A stretch of DNA of 64,000 nucleotides from positions 5,828,001 to 5,892,000 of the forward strand of contig NZ_CP107845.1 in assembly GCF_041431415.1 (NCBI RefSeq), in the 5' to 3' direction. This DNA comes from Streptomyces sp. NBC_00513. Its GTDB lineage: Bacteria; Actinomycetota; Actinomycetes; Streptomycetales; Streptomycetaceae. Below, in pieces: positions 41,380-49,492 of this stretch; the first letter of the stretch is position 1, and each line of letters opens with the position of its first letter. The notes beneath the pieces were generated by a model that was not told the DNA's origin, did not search any database, and worked only from the letters and a program-made list of their open reading frames with translations. A program made the translations under genes and the position numbers.

Positions 41380-43125
41380 ATGACCAAGCGCACCCAACTC
41401 GCCCTCGCCACCGCTCTGGTGGCGGCACTCGCCGTCGGCGCCTCGGGTTGCTCCGACGCCGGCGGCAAGGGCTCCGCCGGCGGCCCCGCCGCCAACCCCG
41501 CCGCGGCCAACGAGGGCAAGACGCTCGGCGGCACCCCGACCAAGGGCGGCACCCTGACCGTCCTGTCCAACCAGGACTTCTCCCACCTCGACCCGGCCCG
41601 CAACTGGACGATGCCGACCATGGACTTCGGGACCCGCCTGCTCTACCGCACGCTCGTCACCTTCAAGGCCGAACCGGGCAAGGCCGGCAGCGAGTTGGTG
41701 CCCGACCTCGCGACCGATCTCGGCACCCCGTCCGACGGCGGCAGAACCTGGACCTTCACCCTCAAGGAAGGCGTGAAGTACGAGGACGGAACGCCCGTCC
41801 GCGCCCAGGACGTCAAGTACAACGTCGAGCGCTCCTTCGCCCCCGACCTGACCGGTGGACCCGACTACGCCGCCCAGTACCTGGCCGGCGGCGAGAGCTA
41901 CAAGGGCCCGCTCCAAGGGCAACACCTCGACTCGATCAAGACGCCCGACGACCGCACGATCGTCTTCCGACTCAAGCGCCCGGTCGCCGACTTCTCCGCC
42001 ACCGCCACCCTGCCGACCTTCGCGCCGGTCCCGCAGTCCAAGGAGACGGGCACCCGCTACGACGCCCGCCCCTTCTCCTCCGGCCCCTACAAGATCGAGT
42101 CCTACGACCGGGACAAGAAGCTGGTCCTGGTCCGCAACGAGCACTGGGACGCCCGCACCGACACCGTCCGCAAGGCCTACCCCGACCGCTTCGTCGTCGT
42201 GATGGGCCTCAAGGGCGGCCAGATCGACGACCGCATCATCGCCGGGGAGGGCGCGGACGCCTCCGCCGTCCAGTACTCCGACATGCGGCCCGAGAGCGCA
42301 CCGAAGGTCCTGCCCAAGGCGGACGTCAAGGCCCGACTGCTCGCCGAGTCCCAGGGCTGTACGGAGATGCTCCACCTCAACAACTCCCGCGCCCCCTTCG
42401 ACGACCCCCGGGTCCGCGAGGCCATGCAGTACGCGGTCGACAAGGAGGCCGTGGTCACGGCCGGAGGTGGCCCCGCCCTCAACGAGGTGGCCACCGCCTA
42501 CCTGCCCCCGGCCCTCTCCGGCGGCCGACAGGCCGACACCCTCAAGATCCCGCCCGCCGGCGACCCGGCCAAGGCCAAGGAACTCCTCAAGGCCGCGGGC
42601 AAGGAGAAGCTGAAGGTGTCCTTCGCCGTCTCCACCGGTGACAAGGGCAAGGCCGAGGCCATCCAACAGGGCTTGGCCCGGGCGGGCGTCGAGGTCGTCA
42701 TCGACACGATCGACCCCGGCGCCTACTACGACGTCATCGGCGACCTCTCCACCACCCCCGACATGACCCTCGCGGGCTGGTGTCCCGACTACCCCTCCGG
42801 TTCCACCTGGATCCCCTTCGTCTTCGACGGGCGCACCGTCAAGGAGAAGGGCAACCAGGGCAACTACAGCCAGTTCCGCGACGAGGCGACGACGAAGCGG
42901 ATCGACGAGATCAACGCCATGGCCGACGCCGGGCAGGCCGAACGGGCCTGGATCGCGCTCGACGCGGAGATCATGAAGAAGTCCCCCTCCGTCCCGGTCC
43001 TGCTGGAACGCAAGCCCCTGCTCATCGGCACCAACATCGCGGGCGCCTTCGGCCACCCGGTGTGGACCGGCACCGTCGACTACGCCGCGATCGGTCTCAA
43101 GGACCCGTCGAAGAGCCGGGGTTGA
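41380..43125 (+). CDS. Oligopeptide ABC transporter substrate-binding lipoprotein
   Basis: 581-residue family-5 extracellular solute-binding protein (DppA/OppA type). Signal peptide MTKRTQLALATALVAALAVG with lipobox ASGC and lipid-accepting Cys 24. The SBP_bac_5 signature region lies around YRTLVTFKAE and PDLATDLGTPSDGGRTWTF. It is the first gene of a five-gene importer under a promoter identical to the collagenase promoter, so its ligand is most likely collagen-derived peptides. Family members bind 2-8-residue peptides through backbone contacts; specificity for Hyp/Pro peptides is inferred. Confidence 0.93.
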   Translation: MTKRTQLALATALVAALAVGASGCSDAGGKGSAGGPAANPAAANEGKTLGGTPTKGGTLTVLSNQDFSHLDPARNWTMPTMDFGTRLLYRTLVTFKAEPGKAGSELVPDLATDLGTPSDGGRTWTFTLKEGVKYEDGTPVRAQDVKYNVERSFAPDLTGGPDYAAQYLAGGESYKGPLQGQHLDSIKTPDDRTIVFRLKRPVADFSATATLPTFAPVPQSKETGTRYDARPFSSGPYKIESYDRDKKLVLVRNEHWDARTDTVRKAYPDRFVVVMGLKGGQIDDRIIAGEGADASAVQYSDMRPESAPKVLPKADVKARLLAESQGCTEMLHLNNSRAPFDDPRVREAMQYAVDKEAVVTAGGGPALNEVATAYLPPALSGGRQADTLKIPPAGDPAKAKELLKAAGKEKLKVSFAVSTGDKGKAEAIQQGLARAGVEVVIDTIDPGAYYDVIGDLSTTPDMTLAGWCPDYPSGSTWIPFVFDGRTVKEKGNQGNYSQFRDEATTKRIDEINAMADAGQAERAWIALDAEIMKKSPSVPVLLERKPLLIGTNIAGAFGHPVWTGTVDYAAIGLKDPSKSRG

Positions 43126-43157
43126 GGCCCGACGGACACCCGGAAGCCCGTCGAGCC

Positions 43158-44192
43158 ATGACCGACAACCGAGTCGCCGCATCCCAACGCGCCGACCATC
43201 AACGCGCCGACCAGCAGACCGCCGACCACCAGCCCGCCGCATCCCGACCCGCCGCGGCCGAGGCGACTGCCGCCCCGGCCAGGGACGTTCCCCCGGGCAG
43301 CAGCCCCTGGCAGCTCGCCCGCCGTGAACTCCGTCGTCGCCCCACCGTCCGCGTCAGCCTCTGCGTCGTCCTCCTCTTCGTCCTGATGGCCGTCGGAGCC
43401 CCCTGGCTGGGCTCGCTCGGCGGCTGGTCCCCGAACGAGTTCGACAAGTCCGCCATCGACCCCTACCTCGCGGGCCAACCCCTCGGCTCCTTCGGGGGGA
43501 TCGGCTCCGCGCACTGGCTGGGCGTCGAACCCGTCACCGGCCGCGACCTGTTCGCCCGCGTCGTGGCCGGCGCCCAGGTCTCCCTCCTGATCGCCTTCGC
43601 CGCCACCGCCATCGTGGTGGCCGTCGGCACGGCCGCCGGGATCGCCGCCGGCTACTTCGGCGGCCGCGTCGACGCGGTGCTCTCCCGCCTGATGGACCTC
43701 ACCATGTCCTTCCCGTCCCTGATCTTCATGATCGCCATGCTCTCGGTGGCCAAGGACGTCAACCGGATCGTGCTCATGACCGCCGTCATCGGCCTCTTCG
43801 GCTGGCCCGGCGTCGCCCGCGTGGTCCGGGGCCAGACCCTCTCCCTCAAGCACCGCGAGTACGTGGACGCCGCCCGCGTCGCCGGCGCCGGCTCCTGGCG
43901 CATCCTGACCCGCGACGTCCTCCCGGGCGTAGCCGGGCCGGTGATCGCCTACACCACCCTGCTGATCCCCGGAATGATCAGCACCGAGGCCGCCCTCAGC
44001 TACCTCGGTGTCGGGGTCCGCCCGCCCACCCCGTCCTGGGGCCAGATGATCGCCGAGTCCGTGGCCTACTACGAGACCGACCCCGTGTACTTCGTCATCC
44101 CGAGCGTCTTCCTCTTCCTCGCGGTCCTCGCCTTCACCCTGCTCGGCGACGCGCTGCGCGACATCCTCGACCCGAGGGGCGGGCGGACGTGA
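43158..44192 (+). CDS. Peptide ABC transporter permease (DppC/OppC type)
   Basis: 344 residues. An unusual 50-residue N-terminal extension (AASQRADHQRADQQTADHQ, Gln/Ala/His-rich, written as an imperfect 9-mer repeat) precedes the OppC_N helix and the permease core. The EAA loop lies in EYVDAARVAGAGSWRILTRDVLPG. It overlaps the partner permease by 4 bases. Note that gene order here is C before B, the reverse of the usual dppBC order. Confidence 0.9.
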   Translation: MTDNRVAASQRADHQRADQQTADHQPAASRPAAAEATAAPARDVPPGSSPWQLARRELRRRPTVRVSLCVVLLFVLMAVGAPWLGSLGGWSPNEFDKSAIDPYLAGQPLGSFGGIGSAHWLGVEPVTGRDLFARVVAGAQVSLLIAFAATAIVVAVGTAAGIAAGYFGGRVDAVLSRLMDLTMSFPSLIFMIAMLSVAKDVNRIVLMTAVIGLFGWPGVARVVRGQTLSLKHREYVDAARVAGAGSWRILTRDVLPGVAGPVIAYTTLLIPGMISTEAALSYLGVGVRPPTPSWGQMIAESVAYYETDPVYFVIPSVFLFLAVLAFTLLGDALRDILDPRGGRT

Positions 44193-45175
44193 TCCTCTAC
44201 CTGGCCCGCCGGCTGCTCGCCCTCGCGGGCGTGCTCCTCGCCATCGCCGCCGTCACCTTCGTCATCTTCCAGGTCCTGCCCTCCGACCCGGCCGCCGCGG
44301 CCTGCGGCAAGACCTGCGGTCCCGAACGACTCGCCGACGTCCGCGAGTACCTCGGTCTCGACCAGCCCCTCTGGAGCCGGTTCGTCCACTTCCTCACCGG
44401 CATCTTCACCGGCCGCACCCTCGGCACCGGCCAGTACGCCGTCCGGTGCGACTTCCCCTGCCTGGGCTACTCCTACGAGAACTCCCTGCCCGTCTGGGAC
44501 CTGCTGATGGACCGGCTCCCCGTCTCCGCCTCCCTCGCCGTCGGCGCGGCCGTCCTGTGGCTGGTCCTCGGTCTCGGCGCCGGGGTCACCGCCGCCCTGC
44601 GCAAGGACACCGCCACCGACAGGACGCTCATGGTCGGCGCCGTCGCCGCCGCCTCACTGCCCGTCTACTTCACCTCGGTGATGCTGATCTTCGGGGTCAT
44701 CCGCGTCGCGGGACTGCTGCCCTACCCGACCTACCGGGCCCTCGCCGACGACCCGCTCGGCTGGGCCTCCAACCTGCTCCTGCCCTGGACCGCGCTCGCC
44801 CTGCTCTACGCAGCCATGTACGCCCGCCAGAGCCGGGGTTCGATGATCGAGGCGATGGCCGAGCCGTACATCCGCACCGCCCGCGCCAAGGGGATGCCCG
44901 AACGCACCGTCGTGGTCAAACACGGGCTGCGCTCCGGCATGACACCCATCCTCACCATCTTCGGCATGGACCTCGGCGGGCTCCTCGCCGGCGCCGTCAT
45001 CACCGAGTCCATCTTCGGACTCCCCGGTGTCGGGCGGCTGTTCTACGGGGCGCTCGTCAGCTCCGACCAACCCGTGGTCCTCGGAGTCACCCTGCTCGCC
45101 GCCTTCTTCATCGTCCTCGCCAATCTCGCCGTGGACCTCCTGTACGCCGTCGTCGACCCGAGGGTGAGGTACTGA
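44189..45175 (+). CDS. Peptide ABC transporter permease (DppB/OppB type)
   Basis: 328 residues, six predicted membrane helices beginning LYLARRLLALAGVLLAIAAV. The EAA loop is PYIRTARAKGMPERTVVVKHGLRSG, and the C-terminus GRLFYGALVSSDQPVVLGV is family-typical. The loop between the first two helices contains four Cys (AACGKTCG, VRCDFPCLGY), more than usual for this family, which could form extracellular disulfides. GTG at 44189; its stop overlaps the next start by one base (TGATG). Confidence 0.9.
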   Translation: MILYLARRLLALAGVLLAIAAVTFVIFQVLPSDPAAAACGKTCGPERLADVREYLGLDQPLWSRFVHFLTGIFTGRTLGTGQYAVRCDFPCLGYSYENSLPVWDLLMDRLPVSASLAVGAAVLWLVLGLGAGVTAALRKDTATDRTLMVGAVAAASLPVYFTSVMLIFGVIRVAGLLPYPTYRALADDPLGWASNLLLPWTALALLYAAMYARQSRGSMIEAMAEPYIRTARAKGMPERTVVVKHGLRSGMTPILTIFGMDLGGLLAGAVITESIFGLPGVGRLFYGALVSSDQPVVLGVTLLAAFFIVLANLAVDLLYAVVDPRVRY

Positions 45176-46176
45176 TGGACGCCCCCGCACCACCGCCACC
45201 CCTGCTCGAAGTCCGCGACCTGCGCGTCACGTTCACCACCCCGCGCGGGGTCGTACGGGCCGTCGACTCGCTCGGCTTCACCGTCGAGGCCGGCCGCACG
45301 CTCGGAATCGTCGGGGAATCGGGCTCGGGCAAGTCCGTCACCTCGCTCGCCGTCATGGGTCTGCACCGCGGCGCCGAGGTCGGCGGTTCCGTCGCCCTCG
45401 ACGGGGAGGAGCTCACCGGGATGTCCGAGAAACGGCTGTCCCGGATCCGCGGCCGTCGGATGGCCATGATCTTCCAGGATCCGCTGAGCAGCCTGCACCC
45501 CTACTACACCGTCGGTGAGCAGATCGCCGAGCACGTCCGCGTGCACCTGCGGTCCGGGCGGGCCGCCGCCCGCAAACGGGCGGTCGACATGCTCGGCGAG
45601 GTCGGCATCCCCGAACCGGCCCAGCGGGCGGGGGAGTACCCGCACCAGTTCTCCGGAGGCATGCGTCAGCGTGCCATGATCGCGATGGCCCTGGCCTGCG
45701 AACCGGACCTGCTGATCGCCGACGAGCCGACGACCGCGCTCGACGTCACGGTGCAGGCCCAGATCCTGGAGCTGATCGCCCGGCTCCAACAGGACCGGGG
45801 CCTCGGCGTCGTGATGATCACCCACGACCTGGGGGTGGTGGCCCGCGTCGCCCACGAGGTGCTCGTCATGTACGGCGGCCGGGTCGCCGAACGAGCGGAC
45901 GTGGACGCGCTGTTCGCGGACCCCGCCCACCCCTACACCCGCGGGCTGCTGGACTCGCTGCCCCGGCTCGACGACCCGGACGACGCCCCGCTGCGGGCCA
46001 TCGCCGGCTCCCCGCCCTCGCCGGCGCACCCGACGCCGGGCTGTGCCTTCGCGCCGCGCTGCCCGATGGCCACCGCGCTGTGCACGGACGTACGACCGGA
46101 ACTCGTGCCCCACGCCGGCGGGCGGACGGTGGCCTGCCACCACCCCGGGACCCGGTACGCGAAGGAGGTGGCCTGA
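45175..46176 (+). CDS. Peptide ABC transporter ATPase (DppD/OppD type)
   Basis: 333 residues. Walker A GESGSGKS near 47, the Q-loop in [19 protein letters not shown], signature [15 protein letters not shown], Walker [13 protein letters not shown] and the C-terminal oligopeptide-ATPase domain with its Cys-containing [14 protein letters not shown] motif, which in DppD/OppD proteins can hold an Fe-S cluster. TGATG overlap with both neighbours shows the importer is translated as a unit. Confidence 0.94.
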   Translation: MDAPAPPPPLLEVRDLRVTFTTPRGVVRAVDSLGFTVEAGRTLGIVGESGSGKSVTSLAVMGLHRGAEVGGSVALDGEELTGMSEKRLSRIRGRRMAMIFQDPLSSLHPYYTVGEQIAEHVRVHLRSGRAAARKRAVDMLGEVGIPEPAQRAGEYPHQFSGGMRQRAMIAMALACEPDLLIADEPTTALDVTVQAQILELIARLQQDRGLGVVMITHDLGVVARVAHEVLVMYGGRVAERADVDALFADPAHPYTRGLLDSLPRLDDPDDAPLRAIAGSPPSPAHPTPGCAFAPRCPMATALCTDVRPELVPHAGGRTVACHHPGTRYAKEVA

Positions 46177-47186
46177 TGGCCACGCCCACCACCGAGCCCA
46201 CCTCGGCGGACACCGCCGCGGACACCCTGTTGTCCGTACGCGACCTGACCATGACCTTCCCCGGCAGGCGGTCGGTGACCGGGCGTCGGGGGGCGCCCGT
46301 GCGCGCCGTCGACGGGGTCTCCTTCGACCTGGCGGCGGGCGAGACCCTCGGGTTGGTCGGGGAGTCGGGCTGCGGGAAGTCCACCACCGGCCGGATGCTC
46401 GTACGGCTGCTGGAGCCCACCTCCGGCAGTGTCACCTTCGACGGACGGGACATCAGCCGGCTCTCCCAGGGCGCCCTTCGGCCCCTGCGGCGCGACCTCC
46501 AGATGGTGTTCCAGGATCCGCACTCCTCCCTCAACCCCCGCCAGACGGTGGCCCGGATCATCTCCGACCCGCTGCTCGTGCAGGGCTGGTCGGCGGCCGA
46601 CGCCCGGCGCAGGGCGGTCGAGCTGATGGAACTGGTCGGCCTCGTCCCCGAACACGTCGACCGCTACCCGCACGAGTTCTCCGGCGGTCAGGCCCAACGC
46701 GTCGGTATCGCGCGCTCGTTGGCCACCGGACCCCGGTTGGTCATCGCGGACGAGCCCGTGTCCGCCCTGGACGTCTCCGTACAGGCCCAGATCGTCAACC
46801 TGTTGGAGCGGCTGCGCACGGAACTGGGCCTGGCGTACGTGTTCATCGCCCACGACCTCTCCGTCGTCAAGCGGATCAGCGACCGGGTCGCCGTCATGTA
46901 CCTGGGCCGGATCGTGGAGATCGGCGACAAACGCGCCCTGTACGAGAACCCCCAACACCCCTACACCCGGGCCCTGCTGTCCGCGGTGCCGCTGCCGGAC
47001 CCGGCCGCCGAGCGGCGGCGCGAGCGGATCGTGCTGCTCGGCGACCCCCCGAGCCCGGCCGCCCCGCCACCCGGCTGCGCCTTCCACCCGAGGTGCCCGA
47101 AGGCGCGGGAGATCTGCCGCGCGGAGCGGCCCGTGCTCCGGTCCGCCGCCTCGCGAGAGGTGGCCTGTCACTTCCCGGGTGACTGA
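46176..47186 (+). CDS. Peptide ABC transporter ATPase (DppF/OppF type)
   Basis: 336 residues. Walker A GESGCGKSTTGRMLVRLL, Q-loop MVFQDPHSSLNPRQTV, signature FSGGQAQRVGIARSL, Walker B LVIADEPVSALD, and the C-terminal CAFHPRCPKAREIC motif. The product pairs with DppD to power the importer. The operon ends here and is closed by a strong hairpin at 47212. Confidence 0.94.
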   Translation: MATPTTEPTSADTAADTLLSVRDLTMTFPGRRSVTGRRGAPVRAVDGVSFDLAAGETLGLVGESGCGKSTTGRMLVRLLEPTSGSVTFDGRDISRLSQGALRPLRRDLQMVFQDPHSSLNPRQTVARIISDPLLVQGWSAADARRRAVELMELVGLVPEHVDRYPHEFSGGQAQRVGIARSLATGPRLVIADEPVSALDVSVQAQIVNLLERLRTELGLAYVFIAHDLSVVKRISDRVAVMYLGRIVEIGDKRALYENPQHPYTRALLSAVPLPDPAAERRRERIVLLGDPPSPAAPPPGCAFHPRCPKAREICRAERPVLRSAASREVACHFPGD

Positions 47187-47211
47187 CGGGGATCCCAGGG
47201 AAGGGAGAACG

Positions 47212-47250
47212 AGGGGCCCCGGAGCCGACACGATCGGCTCCGGGGCCCTT
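47212..47250. terminator. Strong bidirectional terminator
   Basis: Perfect 15-bp stem: GGGCCCCGGAGCCGA (47214-47228) and its complement (47234-47248), 5-base loop, with flanking A-rich and T-rich ends. Located between the convergent importer operon (+) and S9 peptidase gene (-). Confidence 0.85.
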
Positions 47251-47285
47251 CGCCCGTCACGGTCCCGCAGCCGGCGGCCCGGTCG

Positions 47286-49409
47286 TCAGGGCCGCAACTC
47301 GGCTCGGAAGAAGGCCAGTTCCTGCGCCATCACCTTCTCCCTGACGCCTCCGGGGGTCATGTGGGTGACTCCCGGCAGCGCGAGCAGCCGGTGCGGGCGC
47401 CCCGCGTCCGTCAGGGCCCGGGACAGGCGCAGCGTGTGGGACGGGTGGACGTTGTCGTCGGCCAGGCCGGTGATCAGCAGCAGCGGACGCCTCAGCCCGG
47501 GGGCGTCCGCGATCAGCGCATCGCGCTCGTACGCCTGCGGGTGGTCCCGGGGAAGCCCCAGGTAGCGCTCGGTGTACGCCGTGTCGTAGTGCCGGAAGTC
47601 GGTGGGGGCGGCCCCGGCGGCGGCCGCGTGGAAGACGTCCGGGCGGCGCAGCACCGCGAGGGCGGAGAGGTAGCCGCCGAAGGACCAGCCGCGGATCCCG
47701 ACCCGGGTCGGGTCGAGGTCGCGGTGGCGTGCGCCGAGGGCCCGCAGGGCCGCGACCTGGTCGTCGAGGACGACCCGGGAGAACCCACCCTGTACGGCGT
47801 GGGTGTGGGTGGGCGAGACGTACGCGGTGCCCCTGTTGTCGATGGTGACCACCGCGAAGCCCTGGTCGGCCCACCACTGCCGGTGCTGCCAGCGCCGGGG
47901 CTCCGCGCTCACGTCCTGCATGCCGGGGCCGCCGTAGCCGTCCACGAGCACGGGCAGCCGGGTGCCGGGCACGTGGCCGCGCGGCAGGACCAGCGCGGTG
48001 GGGATGCCGTGCTCGGTGACCCGTTCCAACAGCGGGACCACCCGGTGGGGCAGTGGCGCGGACAGGTCGCCCGGGGTGAACTCCCGCCCGTCCGCGGTGC
48101 GCAGGGTCCGGCGGATCCCGTCGGCGTCGGCGGAGGTGAGCAGCAGGGCGCCGGCGGACGCCTGGACGCAGTGCACCCCGGGCCCGTCCGCGACCGCGCT
48201 CACCTCGCCCGTCGCGGGATCGAGCAGCAGCACCCGCTGTTCGGCGGGGTCCTGCCCGCCGGCCTCGATCAGCAGCCGGTCCCGGTGGACTCCGGCCACC
48301 CGGCGGACCTGGAGGTCGTCGCCGGTGAGGAGCCTTCCGTCGAGGGCGAGCGCGCGGGCGCGCCCGCCGGGGGTGTCGGCGGCGGTCAGCATCCGCCCGT
48401 CGGGCAGCCGGTCGGGCGTGCCGGGCAGCATGGGGTCCACCCACAGCGGGTGAGTGGTGCGGGACAGCTCGCGGGTACGGCCGGTCACCGGGTCCGCGCC
48501 GAGCAGCAGGACCTCGCGCTGGAGCCGGTCCTGGACGGTCAGCAGGATCTCCTCGGGCGACTCCCAGTCGGCGTCCGAGACGTACGGGTACGCGGCGGCG
48601 TCCCAGTCGAGCCGGACGCGCCCGCCGTCCGGCCGGAGCACCCACAGCCCGACGTCCGCGTTGGGGCCGCCGGCCTCGGGGTACGCGAAGTCCTCGGGCG
48701 GCAGTTCCGGGTGCTCCGGGTCGGTGAACCAGCGCCTCGGGAGCGCGGACTCGTCGACCCGGGAGGCGAGCAGGGTGACCCCGTCGGGTGACCACCAGTG
48801 CCCCCGGGACCGGCCGAGCTCCTCGGCGGCGGCGAACTCGGCCACCCCCCAGCGGGCGCCGTCGTCGGGGCTGACCCGGCCGCCGGGGGTGACGTACAGG
48901 GCGTCCTCGGTGACGTACGCGATCCGGGAGGCGTCCGTGTTCGGGCGCGGATCCCAGGCGGGTCCGGCGACGGGGAGTTCCCGCGGGCCGCCGGGCTCTG
49001 CGGCGTTCCCGTACGCGATCTCGTACAGCCGCCCGTACAGGGCGAAGACCGCGCGCAGGCCGTCCCCGGAGAGCTCGTACGAGCCGATGCCCGCGGCGAC
49101 GAGCCGGGTGCGTTCGCGGAGCCGACGCTCGGCGAGGGGGAGTTCGCCCGATCCCGCGGAACCCTCGGGGGACAGGGCGCGCGGGTCGGCCAGGAGGGTC
49201 TCGGCGCCGGTGGCGCTGTCGAGGACCCACAGGCCGTCGAGGGGGTCGGTGGGTCCCGTCGAGCGGAGGAACCACAGGAGCCGGCCTTCGTCCCCGAAGG
49301 AGAACGCGCGCGGGGCGCCGTGGGTGTACCGGGCGGTGGCCGCGGAGTGCGCGAGGAAGGGATCGAGTGCCGCGAGGAGGGGATCGACTGGGAGGAAAGG
49401 ATCATCCAT
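47286..49409 (-). CDS. S9 family peptidase (prolyl oligopeptidase / dipeptidyl-peptidase IV type)
   Basis: 707 residues. The DPP-IV-like beta-propeller occupies about 1-450, and the alpha/beta hydrolase domain follows. The nucleophile is in GWSFGGYLSAL (about residue 573), the acid in GLADDNVHPSHT and the base His in GVTHMTPGG. No signal peptide, so it is intracellular. Such enzymes cleave after proline, which fits digestion of imported collagen peptides. ATG at 49409 directly follows CGGAG, and the GTGACAT-type motif begins 9 bases further upstream, so the mRNA may be leaderless or have a very short leader. Confidence 0.93.
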   Translation of the reverse strand: MDDPFLPVDPLLAALDPFLAHSAATARYTHGAPRAFSFGDEGRLLWFLRSTGPTDPLDGLWVLDSATGAETLLADPRALSPEGSAGSGELPLAERRLRERTRLVAAGIGSYELSGDGLRAVFALYGRLYEIAYGNAAEPGGPRELPVAGPAWDPRPNTDASRIAYVTEDALYVTPGGRVSPDDGARWGVAEFAAAEELGRSRGHWWSPDGVTLLASRVDESALPRRWFTDPEHPELPPEDFAYPEAGGPNADVGLWVLRPDGGRVRLDWDAAAYPYVSDADWESPEEILLTVQDRLQREVLLLGADPVTGRTRELSRTTHPLWVDPMLPGTPDRLPDGRMLTAADTPGGRARALALDGRLLTGDDLQVRRVAGVHRDRLLIEAGGQDPAEQRVLLLDPATGEVSAVADGPGVHCVQASAGALLLTSADADGIRRTLRTADGREFTPGDLSAPLPHRVVPLLERVTEHGIPTALVLPRGHVPGTRLPVLVDGYGGPGMQDVSAEPRRWQHRQWWADQGFAVVTIDNRGTAYVSPTHTHAVQGGFSRVVLDDQVAALRALGARHRDLDPTRVGIRGWSFGGYLSALAVLRRPDVFHAAAAGAAPTDFRHYDTAYTERYLGLPRDHPQAYERDALIADAPGLRRPLLLITGLADDNVHPSHTLRLSRALTDAGRPHRLLALPGVTHMTPGGVREKVMAQELAFFRAELRP

Positions 49410-49417
49410 CTCCGTAG

Positions 49418-49438
49418 TGTGACATGTGAAATATCACA
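49418..49438. promoter_or_regulatory. Compound operator between the S9 peptidase and MFS genes
   Basis: Contains GTGACATGTGAA (49419-49430) and the near-palindrome TGTGA-AATA-TCACA (49425-49438). It lies immediately upstream of the S9 peptidase start (-) and 55 bases before the divergent MFS gene (+), so it could control both. Confidence 0.6.
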
Positions 49439-49492
49439 CCCGCTAGGCCGTTCGAGTGGTAGCCCCGGGCACCCGGGCTTAGCGTCGAAAAG

